The notes below the pieces were generated by a model. It was not told the origin of the DNA. It saw only the letters and a program-made list of their open reading frames with translations, and made no database searches. A stretch of 55,620 bases of DNA, from positions 1 to 55,620 of the forward strand of contig NZ_JAVRIC010000027.1 of NCBI RefSeq assembly GCF_031846245.1, read 5' to 3'. The first letter of the stretch is position 1. Each line of letters starts with the position of its first letter. Of the stretch, positions 18,242-27,194 are shown piece after piece. The position numbers and the translations under genes are program-made. This DNA is from Banduia mediterranea (GTDB lineage: Bacteria > Pseudomonadota > Gammaproteobacteria > Nevskiales > Nevskiaceae).

Positions 18242-19216
18242 ATGGACACAATCGGGGTCTTGGACATGGGCACAATCGTGGCGATCGTGGTCGGGGTCTT
18301 TCTGCTGGTCACCGCCTGGCGCGGCGTGGTCACGGTGCCGCAGGGCACGGAGTACACGATCGAACGCTTCGGCCGCTATCGCGCCACCTTCGGGCCGGGC
18401 TTTCACTGGCTGGTGCCGTATGTGGATCGCATCGGTCACCGCATCAGCATGATGGAGCAGGTGCTGGACGTGCCCTCGCAGGAAGTCATCACCAAGGACA
18501 ACGCCATGGTCGGGGTCGACGGCGTGGTGTTTTTCCAGGTGCTGGATGCGCCCAAGGCGGCCTACGAGGTACACAACCTGCAGAACGCGATCCTCAATCT
18601 GACGATGACCAATCTGCGTACGGTCATGGGCTCGATGGACCTGGATTCGCTGCTGAGCCAGCGCGACCACATCAACGCGCAACTGCTGACCGTGGTCGAC
18701 GACGCCACCACGCCCTGGGGACTCAAGGTCACGCGCGTGGAGATCAAGGACATCCGCCCGCCAACCGATCTGGTCGACGCGATGGCGCGGCAGATGAAGG
18801 CGGAGCGTCTCAAGCGAGCCTCGATACTCGAAGCCGAAGGCGCGCGCCAGTCCGCGATCCTCAAGGCCGAGGGCGAGCGTCAGGCGCAGATTCTGGCTGC
18901 CGAGGCCGAGAAGCAGGAGCAGATCCTGGAGGCCGAAGGCCGCAAGGAAGCCGCGTTCCGTGACGCCGAGGCACGCGAGCGCGCGGCCGAGGCCGAAGCC
19001 AACGCGACCACGATGGTCTCGCAGGCGATCGAGAAAGGCGATATCCAGGCGATCAACTATTTCGTGGCCAACAACTACATCGAGGCGCTGCGCATGATCG
19101 CCACCAGCCCCAACGAAAAGCTGGTGCTGATGCCGCTGGAGGCCAGCAATGTGATCGGCGCCCTGGGCGGTATCACCGAATTGACCAAGAAGCTCGGTGG
19201 CGGAGGCGGGCAGTGA
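18242..19216 (+). CDS. qmcA: SPFH/band 7 membrane protein, QmcA-like
   Basis: 324 residues. One N-terminal membrane helix (GTIVAIVVGVFLLVTAW) precedes the SPFH domain (VPQGTEYTIERFGRYRATF, VPSQEVITKDNAMVGVDGVV, NLRTVMGSMDLDSLLSQRD), an Ala/Glu-rich coiled coil at about residues 190-255 and a Gly-rich tail. QmcA/stomatin-like proteins form large ring or cage oligomers in the inner membrane and pair with NfeD proteins. The ATG at 18242 has AGGGGGCGG upstream; an ATG at 18266 is the alternative. The stop overlaps nfeD as GTGA. Confidence 0.92.
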   Translation: MDTIGVLDMGTIVAIVVGVFLLVTAWRGVVTVPQGTEYTIERFGRYRATFGPGFHWLVPYVDRIGHRISMMEQVLDVPSQEVITKDNAMVGVDGVVFFQVLDAPKAAYEVHNLQNAILNLTMTNLRTVMGSMDLDSLLSQRDHINAQLLTVVDDATTPWGLKVTRVEIKDIRPPTDLVDAMARQMKAERLKRASILEAEGARQSAILKAEGERQAQILAAEAEKQEQILEAEGRKEAAFRDAEARERAAEAEANATTMVSQAIEKGDIQAINYFVANNYIEALRMIATSPNEKLVLMPLEASNVIGALGGITELTKKLGGGGGQ

Positions 19217-19647
19217 CGTTCGAGTTCTGGCATTGGCTGGCGCTGGGATTCGCGCTGCTGGTGCTGGAGATGTTTCTGCCGACCGAGTTCATCCTGCTGT
19301 GGGTGGGCGCCGCGGCGATCGTGGTCGGCGGCGTGTCCTGGCTGGCTCCGACGCTGGACTGGACACTGGCGTTCGTGCTCTGGGGTGTGCTGTCGGTGGC
19401 GGCGGTGCTGGCCTGGCGCAAGCTCAAGCCGCTGAGCTTCGTCAGCGAGCGGCCCACCTTGAACCGTCGCGGCGAATCCTATGTGGGCCGGGTGTTCACG
19501 CTGGACGAGCCGATCGTCAACGGTGTCGGCAAGCTGCGTGTCGACGATAGCCATTGGCGCGTCAGCGGGCCGGAGTGCGCCACTGGCGATACCGTTTGTG
19601 TGGTCGCTGCGGACGGCGCTACGCTGCGTATTGAAAAACTGGCCTGA
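19213..19647 (+). CDS. NfeD family membrane protein (YbbJ-like)
   Basis: 144 residues with N-terminal membrane helices (WLALGFALLVLEMFLPTEF, LLWVGAAAIVVGGVSW, LAFVLWGVLSVAAVLAW) and a C-terminal OB-fold NfeD domain (ESYVGRVFTLDEPIVNGVG, WRVSGPECATGDTVCVV). It is the usual partner of the SPFH protein encoded directly upstream; the overlapping stop and GTG start support coupled expression. The pair is thought to act in membrane microdomain quality control. Confidence 0.9.
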   Translation: MTFEFWHWLALGFALLVLEMFLPTEFILLWVGAAAIVVGGVSWLAPTLDWTLAFVLWGVLSVAAVLAWRKLKPLSFVSERPTLNRRGESYVGRVFTLDEPIVNGVGKLRVDDSHWRVSGPECATGDTVCVVAADGATLRIEKLA

Positions 19648-19670
19648 ACGGTCGGCTGTGGGATCCGGGC

Positions 19671-20945
19671 CTACTGCGGGCGCTCGGCGCGTGCCGCCGC
19701 AAGCAGCAGCGCGGCGCCGAACACGGCGCAGGCCGTGGCCGCAGGCGCGTAGCTGTCGAAAACATCGTGGACGAAGCTGAACAGATAGGGGCCGACGGCG
19801 GTGCCGGCAACCACCAGCGACATCACGAACCCGGAGATTGCGCCGAGGTGCTGTCGTCCGAAGAAACGTGGCCAGGCCAGGCTCGAGGTGATGCCGAACA
19901 TGCCCTGCATCATGCCGATGCCGACGATCACCAGCAGCATGGACCGGGTCTCGGTCAGCGTGGCAAGCGCCAGGGACAGCACGACAATGCCGGCCATTTG
20001 CACCATCGCCAGGTATTTGAGCTTGATGTAGTCGCTGAGCCAGCTGCCGACGAACTCGAAACTCACGGCGATGAAGGCGGCCGGAATGAAGACGCCGACC
20101 GCGCGTTCACGGCTGATACCGGCCTCACCGAAGATCGACACCACGTGGAAGGTGCAGGCCGTGAGCAGCAGGCCGCAGAGCACCGCGCTCAGCGCGAACA
20201 CCCAGAAACTGTAGGTGCGACGCGCCTCGAACAGCGTGAACGAACGTCCGGCATCGGTCTCCGCATGGGTCTTGCGCGCCTTGAGCGCGAGATTGCCGTC
20301 GGGCCGCAGACCGTGGTCCTCGGGTCGCGCACGGAAGGTGATGAATGCGAACAGCGCGAATCCGGCGAGCACCAGCGCCAGCATCCGCCAGGCCCATTGC
20401 CAGCCGCCGTGCTGAATCAGCGCTTCGAGAACCCGCGGTGTCGACGAGAAGCCGAACGCCACCGAGACGCCGAGCACGGCATTGGCGAGGCCGCGGCGTT
20501 TCTCGAACCACTCCATCGCCATGTTGCGCGAAGCCAGCGTCAGGGCGCCCTGCCCGAAGAAGCGCAACAGGAAAAAGCCGACCGTCATGACCAGGAACGC
20601 GGCAGTCCCGGAATGGCTTTGCGGAAGCAGCGAGGCGAGGGTGGTGCTTGCGATCGGCGACACGCTCAGGCCGGCCAGGACCAGCGCGAGCATCAATGCG
20701 GCACCGACCGCCAGCCAGCGCCCACCATGGCGGTCGTAGGCGCGTCCGACGCGCGACAGCAGCAGGGCGCTGCCGATGGTGCCCACCAGATAGGCCAGGC
20801 TCAGCAGATTGCGTGACAGCCCGTGCGCCTCGATCAGGAAATCGGTGAATACCGAGACACCCACGGTCTGGCCGGGCGCGCTCATCAGCACGCCCAGCGT
20901 GGCGCCGATCAGGATCACCCAGCCGTAGAAGAAGGGCAGGCGCAC
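19671..20945 (-). CDS. Major facilitator superfamily transporter
   Basis: About 424 residues with 12 predicted hydrophobic segments, beginning RLPFFYGWVILIGATLGVLM, a common opening of MFS monocarboxylate/OFA-type carriers. Other MFS marks are LLLSRVGRAYDRHGGRWLAV after helix 2-3 and the central linker rich in Arg and Lys (ARPEDHGLRPDGNLALKARK). The start is uncertain: GTG 20945 is used because the frame extends to an ATG at 21164 only 13 bases from the divergent gene, which would leave no promoter. Substrate unknown. Confidence 0.8.
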   Translation of the reverse strand: MRLPFFYGWVILIGATLGVLMSAPGQTVGVSVFTDFLIEAHGLSRNLLSLAYLVGTIGSALLLSRVGRAYDRHGGRWLAVGAALMLALVLAGLSVSPIASTTLASLLPQSHSGTAAFLVMTVGFFLLRFFGQGALTLASRNMAMEWFEKRRGLANAVLGVSVAFGFSSTPRVLEALIQHGGWQWAWRMLALVLAGFALFAFITFRARPEDHGLRPDGNLALKARKTHAETDAGRSFTLFEARRTYSFWVFALSAVLCGLLLTACTFHVVSIFGEAGISRERAVGVFIPAAFIAVSFEFVGSWLSDYIKLKYLAMVQMAGIVVLSLALATLTETRSMLLVIVGIGMMQGMFGITSSLAWPRFFGRQHLGAISGFVMSLVVAGTAVGPYLFSFVHDVFDSYAPAATACAVFGAALLLAAARAERPQ

Positions 20946-21176
20946 GGGGTCGTACGGGAAACGGCCGATGCGACTGGCCGTGCCGCGTGTGGATGGGGGG
21001 CTTTCCAAGGGCTTGCGGAGGGGAAGTGGGAGCGATGGACTCGCAGGCCTGGCATTGTCGGGAGGTCTGGTATCACTGTGCAAGCTGTTTGCGTGGCGCG
21101 GTCTGTCCTTGCGGCGCAAGGTGGAACTGGGCGAAAAGCGGATCACGTTTTCGTTCCCTGCCATCAGGAATCTGCC

Positions 21177-23174
21177 ATGCATGCATTCATGCCGACCCGG
21201 TTGCTCTGCTGTCTCGCGACCGTCCTTCTGTTGCAAGCCTGTGGTTCCAGCGACGACGTCGATGGTGGCACCAACGGCGGTGGTGAGGTGTTCGTGGATC
21301 AGGCCTGCGATGCGCCAGCGGCGGCCAGCGCCACCTCGTATTCGTTCACCAGCCCGGTGCCGCAGGACGTGGATCCGAGTGTCGATCCCCTGCCGACCAC
21401 CGAAATCTTTCTGACGGTGATGCTGCCCGAACGCTGCGAAGGCGAGGTCTTTCCGCTGGTGCTGCAGACGCACGGCTACGGTGGCTCACGGCGCACCGAG
21501 CTGGCAGCCGACGGCGCCCTGTACCCAGAGCACGCGGGGCTGACCTCGATCGATGAAATGACCCAGGCCTTGGCCTATCACAACTACGTGGTGGTGAGCT
21601 GGGATCAGCGCGGACACGGTGAAAGCCAGCCGCGCAATGGCGGCGGCTATGCGCGACTCAACAGCCCGGACATGGAAACTGTGGATGCCCGGGCCCTGCT
21701 CGATTGGCTCTATGATCGCGCCGAGGAATTCCACCTGTGGCGCCAGGACGACACGGGCATCGCCAAGGATCTGAAAGTCGGCACACTCGGTTACAGCTAT
21801 GGCGGCGCCGCGCAGTTGCCGCTGGCGGCGCTGGATCGGCGCATCGACACGATCGTGCCGATCGCCACCTGGAACAACCTGCTGTATTCGCTGGCCGCCG
21901 GTGGCGCGCTCAAGCAATCCTGGATTCAGCTGCTGTGCCTGTTCGCCGTGGTGCCTTCGGACGGGGCGGTGGTCGGCACCATCAATACGCCAGCGGTGAA
22001 CACCATGTGCAACAGTGCGGCGGTGCGCCAGCCGCTGTCGTTCAATGTTCGTACTTATGACGATCTGATCGAGCGCATCGGCCGCGATTTGGCCTCGCCG
22101 CATCCGGTGACCGAGGATGAATTCATCGGTTTGTTCGACCAGGGCATGGGCTATTTCCGTCGCCAGCAGGCCACAGGCGAGCCCTGGGGCCATGGCGAGT
22201 CGGAAGCGAAACTGAGACCGGTGCCGGCGCTGTTTCTGCAGGGCAATCGCGACGGCCTGTTCAATCTGACGGAAGCCTACGTGAACTGGCGCTACTTCCG
22301 CGAGGCCGGAGGCGATACCCGGCTGATCAGCATGGAAAGCGGCCATCTCTCGCCGTTCGCGCAACAGGTGGACGGCCCCGCCAATTGCGGCGGCGTGCAA
22401 GGCGTATATGCGATTCTCGCCTGGTATGACCATTACCTGAAAGGCTTCGACAGCGAGGAATTCGAGACGCTGCCCGACTTGTGCATCTCGGTACAGTCCT
22501 CGGTGAATGCCCCGGCCGGACCGGAAATCGGCGTTGCCCTGGACGAGATGCCGTTCGGCAGCCTGTCGGGCGTCGGCAGCCTGCCGGTCCAGGAGGATCA
22601 GGTGACGGTCGACATCCCCATGGGTGCAGGGCGGCCCACGTTCGTGTCCCTGGCGACGATTCCCGAGGACGATTACGTGCTGGCCGGCGTGCCGACTGTC
22701 GGTCGCATCACGGTCAGCCCCGGCATGGGGGCGACGCATGAAGCCATCGCGCTGATCGGTGTCGGTCTGCAAAGAAATGGAAAGCTGTATCTGATCGATG
22801 ATCAGGTCACCGGTCTGCTCGAAGCTGAGCACAGCACCAACCGCTGGCTCGACGAGGGTGATCCGGTGATGCTGCCGGGACTCGGCGAAGTGCTGCAGGC
22901 CGGCGATGAAATCGGTCTGCTGTTCTTCGAACAGCAGACCCAGTATTCGGTGTTGCTGTCGCTGACTTCGCTGACCACGACCGTACCGGGCGGGCTGATC
23001 AGCTATCTGGCCGCGCTGCCCTTCCCCCATCCGCTCGCAGACGTGCTGGTGCCGGTCGTCAATGTGCTGACCAATCCCAATCCCTATCACGCGGAGCTGG
23101 AAGACGTTCGCATACCGGTGTTCAAGCCTGGTGTGTATGCCAACAGCCAGTGGCGTCTGCCGCCCGACGGCTGA
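21177..23174 (+). CDS. Secreted alpha/beta-hydrolase lipoprotein (CocE/X-Pro peptidase-like)
   Basis: 665 residues. The signal sequence PTRLLCCLATVLLLQACGSS holds a lipobox (LQAC). The hydrolase core shows an oxyanion region THGYGGSRR, WDQRGHGESQPRNGGG, nucleophile elbow GTLGYSYGGAAQLP, Asp region LFLQGNRDGLFN and His region MESGHLSPFAQQ. A C-terminal beta-rich domain of about 150 residues (from ISVQSSVNAPAG) resembles the jelly-roll of the X-Pro dipeptidyl peptidase/CocE group. It is probably an outer membrane or periplasmic esterase or peptidase of unknown substrate. Confidence 0.82.
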   Translation: MHAFMPTRLLCCLATVLLLQACGSSDDVDGGTNGGGEVFVDQACDAPAAASATSYSFTSPVPQDVDPSVDPLPTTEIFLTVMLPERCEGEVFPLVLQTHGYGGSRRTELAADGALYPEHAGLTSIDEMTQALAYHNYVVVSWDQRGHGESQPRNGGGYARLNSPDMETVDARALLDWLYDRAEEFHLWRQDDTGIAKDLKVGTLGYSYGGAAQLPLAALDRRIDTIVPIATWNNLLYSLAAGGALKQSWIQLLCLFAVVPSDGAVVGTINTPAVNTMCNSAAVRQPLSFNVRTYDDLIERIGRDLASPHPVTEDEFIGLFDQGMGYFRRQQATGEPWGHGESEAKLRPVPALFLQGNRDGLFNLTEAYVNWRYFREAGGDTRLISMESGHLSPFAQQVDGPANCGGVQGVYAILAWYDHYLKGFDSEEFETLPDLCISVQSSVNAPAGPEIGVALDEMPFGSLSGVGSLPVQEDQVTVDIPMGAGRPTFVSLATIPEDDYVLAGVPTVGRITVSPGMGATHEAIALIGVGLQRNGKLYLIDDQVTGLLEAEHSTNRWLDEGDPVMLPGLGEVLQAGDEIGLLFFEQQTQYSVLLSLTSLTTTVPGGLISYLAALPFPHPLADVLVPVVNVLTNPNPYHAELEDVRIPVFKPGVYANSQWRLPPDG

Positions 23175-23275
23175 GTGGCCGGATGGTTCGGAACGATATT
23201 TCGAGCATTGCCGCAGACTTAGCGCGAATGCCGTTTCGGAGCACTTGACGCTTCGTAGGGTTCGGCGCAAAAGTA

Positions 23276-23291
23276 CTTTTCATATGAAAAG
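23276..23291. promoter_or_regulatory. 16-bp perfect palindrome upstream of imuA
   Basis: CTTTTCATATGAAAAG is exactly self-complementary and lies 26 bases before the imuA ATG, overlapping a second palindrome AAAAGTACTTTT at 23269-23280. No canonical gammaproteobacterial LexA box (CTGT-N8-ACAG) is present. imuA genes are usually under SOS control by LexA or an alternative LexA, so this is a candidate damage-response operator of a non-canonical kind. Confidence 0.5.
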
Positions 23292-23317
23292 GTATTTTTC
23301 GCCAAACGTGTGTTTCC

Positions 23318-23932
23318 ATGAGTCGTGAACAAGCGCTGGCCGCGCTGCTCGACGACCCGAAGCTGTGGTGCGGCGGCGAACACGCCGGCCTGCGCACCGA
23401 GACCACCGGGCACCCCGATTTCGATCGTTTGTTGCCCGGCGGTGGCTGGCCGGTGGGCGCGCTGAGCGAGTTGTTGCTGCCGCACCCGGGCGTAGGCGAG
23501 TTGCAACTGGTGCTGCCCTGGCTTGCGCGCCTGACGCAGGCCGGCGGCCGTGCGGCTCTGGTTGGTCCGCCGCACCTGCCGTACGCGCCTGCATTGGCCG
23601 ACGCCGGCGTCGTGCTGTCGAGGTTGCTGGTCGTGAATCCAGAAAGTGAAGGTGCCCGTCACTGGGCGGCGGAGCAGCTGTTGCGTGCAGCCTGTTTCGG
23701 CACGGTGCTGGCCTGGCCGGGGCGGCTCGACGGGCAGGACCTGCGCCGCTTGCAGCTGGCAGCAGAAACCGGCCACGCTATCGGCATTCTGTTCCGGGAT
23801 CTCGGCCAGGAATCGCAGGCATCGCCTGCGGCTCTGCGTATCCGGCTTGAGTCGGTGGCCGGTGGCCTCAGTGCCCGCATTCTCAAGTGCCGCGGCCGCG
23901 TGCCCAGTCAGCCGTTTCGGTGGGCGGCGTGA
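23318..23932 (+). CDS. imuA: ImuA-like translesion synthesis accessory protein (RecA-fold)
   Basis: 204 residues. The protein matches the ImuA/SulA-like branch of the RecA superfamily: WCGGEHAGLRTETTGHPDFD, LLPGGGWPVGALSELLLPHP, GVGELQLVLPWLARL, and the C-terminal RIRLESVAGGLSARILKCRG. The P-loop is degenerate, as usual for the family. ImuA normally works with ImuB and DnaE2 in error-prone damage bypass. Those two genes do not follow here: the next gene is fadD on the other strand. It is either an orphan or its partners are elsewhere. Confidence 0.85.
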   Translation: MSREQALAALLDDPKLWCGGEHAGLRTETTGHPDFDRLLPGGGWPVGALSELLLPHPGVGELQLVLPWLARLTQAGGRAALVGPPHLPYAPALADAGVVLSRLLVVNPESEGARHWAAEQLLRAACFGTVLAWPGRLDGQDLRRLQLAAETGHAIGILFRDLGQESQASPAALRIRLESVAGGLSARILKCRGRVPSQPFRWAA

Positions 23933-23951
23933 GCGAAGAAGCAGGTTTCGC

Positions 23952-23996
23952 GCGAAGGCGCCAAGACGCAAAGGAAAAACGTTTTGGCGCCTTCGC
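23952..23996. terminator. Strong hairpin between convergent imuA and fadD
   Basis: Arms GCGAAGGCGCCAA (23952-23964) and TTGGCGCCTTCGC (23984-23996) are perfectly complementary over 13 bp and extend by further A-U and G-U pairs. Placed 19 bases after the imuA stop and 8 bases from the fadD stop, it probably serves as a two-way transcription terminator. It lacks a long T run. The GAAGGCGCCAAGACGCAAAG portion also has the look of a dispersed repeat. Confidence 0.6.
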
Positions 23997-24004
23997 AGCT
24001 TGGC

Positions 24005-25663
24005 CTATTCCCGCAGTTCCTTGCGCAGGATCTTGCCGACGTTCGATTTCGGCAATTCCTCACGGAATTCGACGAGTTTCGGCACCTTGTAGCCGGTGAG
24101 TCTTTCCTTGCAGTAGGTCTTGAGTGTTTCGACCGTCAGGCCCGGGTCCTTCTTGACCACGAAGACCTTGACCGCCTCGCCGGACTTGGTATCCGGCACG
24201 CCGACGCAGGCGCATTCCAGCACGCCAGGATGCATCGCCACCACGCCTTCGATCTCGTTCGGGAACACATTGAAGCCGGATACGATGATCATGTCCTTCT
24301 TGCGGTCGACGATCTTGAAGTAGCCCTTGTCGTCCATCACCGCGACATCGCCGGTGCGGAAATAGCCATCGGCGGTGAACGACTTGGCATTGTCTTCGGG
24401 CCGGTTCCAATAGCCCTGCATGACCTGCGGACCCTTGACGCACAACTCTCCGGGTTCCCCGGTCGGCACGATGTTGTCATCATCGTCGCGTAGCGACACG
24501 TCCGTGGACGGCAGCGGAACACCGATGGTGCCGTTGTAGTCCGGCTTGTCGAACGGATTGATGGTGACCGCCGGAGAAGTCTCGGTCAGGCCATAGGCTT
24601 CAGACAACGGTTTGCCGGTGACCTCCGCCCAACGCTTCGCGACCGCTTCCTGCACGGCGGCGCCGCCGCCCAGCGTCATCTTCAGCGAGGAAAAGTCCAA
24701 CTCGGAAAATCCCGGCGTGTTGAGCAGTCCGTTGAACAGGGTGTTGACGCCGGTGAACGCGGTGAAGCGGTGCTTGGCCAGTTCCTTGACGAAGCCCGGC
24801 ATGTCGCGCGGATTGGTGATCAGCACGCCCTTGGCACCGATGATGAAGTAGACCAGACAGTTCGCCGTCAATGCGAAGATGTGGTAGAGCGGCAGCGCGG
24901 TGATGATGATTTCCTGGCCGTCTTTGGCGAGATCGCCGATCCAGGTGCGGGCCTGCAGCACATTGGAGACAATATTGCCGTGGCTCAGAATCGCGCCCTT
25001 GGAAAGTCCGGTGGTGCCGCCGGTGTACTGCAGAAAGGCGATGTCTTCATGGGTCAGGGCAACACGCTTGTAGGCTTGCGCCTTGCCGCGTGCCAGTGCC
25101 GTACGCAGCGGAATCGTTCCGGGAATGTCCCAGGCTGGCACCATCTTCTTGATGCGCTTGACCACCAGATTGATCAGACTGCGCTTGGGGAAGGGCAGCA
25201 GGTCGCCGATCTGCGTGGTGATCACGTGCTCGACCTTGGTCTGGCCGATGACCTTCTGCAGCGTCGTGCAGAAGTTCTCGACGATCACGATCGCGCGCAC
25301 GCCGGCGTCATTGAGCTGATGCTCGAGTTCGCGCGGTGTATACAGCGGGTTGACGTTGACCACCACCATACCGGCGCGCAGCACGCCGAACAGGGCAACC
25401 GGATACTGCAGCAGGTTGGGCAGCATGATCGCGACGCGATCACCCTTGTCCAGACCCAGCACATTCTGCAGGTAGGATGCGAAGTCCTGGGTCAGCCGAT
25501 CGAGCTCGTCATAGCTGATGCTGTGATCGAGATTTTCGAACGCCGGCTTTTCCCGAAAGCGGGCGATGCTTTTCTCGACCAGGTCCACAACCGAGTTGTA
25601 GGCCGAACTGTCGATTTCGGCCGGTATGCCGGGCGGATATTCCTTGAGCCAGACTTTTTCCAC
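24005..25663 (-). CDS. fadD: Long-chain fatty acid-CoA ligase
   Basis: 552 residues from GTG 25663 with GAGGAAAG upstream. AMP-forming ligase motifs: P-loop [20 protein letters not shown], the A5 motif [37 protein letters not shown] and the conserved lysine in [25 protein letters not shown]. The N-terminal [17 protein letters not shown] is typical of FadD. It activates fatty acids to acyl-CoA at the inner membrane for beta-oxidation or lipid and PHA synthesis. Confidence 0.95.
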   Translation of the reverse strand: MEKVWLKEYPPGIPAEIDSSAYNSVVDLVEKSIARFREKPAFENLDHSISYDELDRLTQDFASYLQNVLGLDKGDRVAIMLPNLLQYPVALFGVLRAGMVVVNVNPLYTPRELEHQLNDAGVRAIVIVENFCTTLQKVIGQTKVEHVITTQIGDLLPFPKRSLINLVVKRIKKMVPAWDIPGTIPLRTALARGKAQAYKRVALTHEDIAFLQYTGGTTGLSKGAILSHGNIVSNVLQARTWIGDLAKDGQEIIITALPLYHIFALTANCLVYFIIGAKGVLITNPRDMPGFVKELAKHRFTAFTGVNTLFNGLLNTPGFSELDFSSLKMTLGGGAAVQEAVAKRWAEVTGKPLSEAYGLTETSPAVTINPFDKPDYNGTIGVPLPSTDVSLRDDDDNIVPTGEPGELCVKGPQVMQGYWNRPEDNAKSFTADGYFRTGDVAVMDDKGYFKIVDRKKDMIIVSGFNVFPNEIEGVVAMHPGVLECACVGVPDTKSGEAVKVFVVKKDPGLTVETLKTYCKERLTGYKVPKLVEFREELPKSNVGKILRKELRE

Positions 25664-25759
25664 GCGCTTTCCTCACCCATTTCGTTCTTGGCGGGCGTAT
25701 CCCTACGGCCGCGTACAGAGTAGTGCCACTATAAGAAAAAAAGCACTCTCGTGGGAGGC

Positions 25760-27076
25760 TCAAGCTGCTTGTTCGATCAGCCAGTCGCGCACGCTGCGCT
25801 TGCCGTCACCTTCGGCGAAACCGCGCTCGGCGGCTGCGACCAGTGAGCGTATGTGTCGGCCGAATTCACTCTTGATCGGCAAGCCATCCGAATCGAAGCC
25901 GCTGCGAATCAGCAGCCACAGTTCGCCGAGGGTGAATCCGCCGAAATCGCGGGCCGGCATCAGTGTCGGCTGTTCCTGTTCCGCTTCGAGCAGAATCTTG
26001 TGATGCAGCAGAATCTGGACACAGATATCGACATGTTCGGGAGAGTTGCCCAATAGCTTCGCCAGTTCGTCGCGTTGCGGGCCGGGTTGGCCGTTCATGA
26101 AGCGCTGGCCAACGATGCCGACGATTGACAGCGCGAGATACTCCGATGAAAACGCCGACAGGAACGGCGTGTATGCGCTGGGCATCAGGTATTCGCGGCA
26201 CTGCACGTAGAACGAGAGCTGGCAGCCGATCAGCAGGATCAGCCAGCCTACGTAGAGCCAGATCAACAGGAACACTACGATCGCGAAGCCGGAATAGATC
26301 GCGTTGTAGTTGGTGGCGCCGCTCACGAATGAAGCGAAGGCGAGACTGGCCGATTGCCACAGAATGCCGGCCAGCAGGGCACCCGCCAGCGCAGCGGTGA
26401 ATCGCACACGGATGTTCGGGATGAAGGCGTAAAGGAAGGTGAAAGCCGCCACCACCAACAGATACGGTATGAACTGCGTGATCAGGAACACCAAAGGCCC
26501 GAGCACACCAAGGTTCAGCACCCACTGCGCGATGGCGCTGTTCTTGAGCGCGGTGGTGATGCCGATCGCCGAGAATACCAACACCGGCCCGACGATCAGC
26601 ACCGAGAGATATTCGCCGAAGCGTTGTCCGAAGCTGCGCGGGCGTTTCAGCCGCCAGATGAAATTGAAGGCGCCCTCGACCTTCTGCAGCAGTGCAATCG
26701 CCGAATACAGCAGCAGGCTGACGCCCACCGACCCGAGCACGCTGACCTTGATGTTCTCGACAAAGCCGATGATGTTCTGGGTCACATCCGGCGCCTGGGG
26801 CCCCAGCGGGCGCAGGAACTCCAGCAGCATCGGTTCCAGCGCGTTGTGCACGCCGAAGGCCTTGAGCATCGAAAAGCTCAGGGCCAGCAGTGGCACCAGC
26901 GACAACAAGGTGGTGTAGACCAGGCTCATCGCCCGCATCGACAGCTGGCCTTCCATGAAGTCGCGCACCAGCGCGATCGAATAGCGGCCCAGCGTCAGCA
27001 GCACGCCCTCGATCCAGTTGGCGGGCTGCCGCTGCCAGAGTTGCAGGCGCAGGCGGTCGAGTAGCTTTTCGATCAT
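25760..27076 (-). CDS. YihY/BrkB-type inner membrane protein
   Basis: 438 residues. YihY-family core in the first 300 residues with about six membrane helices (AMSLVYTTLLSLVPLLALSF, SVLGSVGVSLLLYSAIALLQ, FLITQFIPYLLVVAAFTFLY, YSGFAIVVFLLIWLYVGWLI). A cytosolic C-terminal extension of about 130 residues (from SEYLALSIVGIVGQRFMNGQ) has helix-turn-helix-like winged segments, as in the longer members. Once annotated as ribonuclease BN, the family is now regarded as membrane proteins of unknown function. Confidence 0.9.
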   Translation of the reverse strand: MIEKLLDRLRLQLWQRQPANWIEGVLLTLGRYSIALVRDFMEGQLSMRAMSLVYTTLLSLVPLLALSFSMLKAFGVHNALEPMLLEFLRPLGPQAPDVTQNIIGFVENIKVSVLGSVGVSLLLYSAIALLQKVEGAFNFIWRLKRPRSFGQRFGEYLSVLIVGPVLVFSAIGITTALKNSAIAQWVLNLGVLGPLVFLITQFIPYLLVVAAFTFLYAFIPNIRVRFTAALAGALLAGILWQSASLAFASFVSGATNYNAIYSGFAIVVFLLIWLYVGWLILLIGCQLSFYVQCREYLMPSAYTPFLSAFSSEYLALSIVGIVGQRFMNGQPGPQRDELAKLLGNSPEHVDICVQILLHHKILLEAEQEQPTLMPARDFGGFTLGELWLLIRSGFDSDGLPIKSEFGRHIRSLVAAAERGFAEGDGKRSVRDWLIEQAA

Positions 27077-27194
27077 TAGCCCAGTTTAGCCGGATTGAGT
27101 GTGGCAACCACTTGTGCTTCGGGCCTGCACTGATTCGGGCATGGACACGATGCACGGGTAGACTGGTGGCGATTTCGAATTCGACCGTGACACC

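Noticed and set aside
20946-21164. Longer MFS start at ATG 21164
   Set aside because: It would lie 13 bases from the start of the divergent lipoprotein gene and adds about 73 residues with no membrane character.
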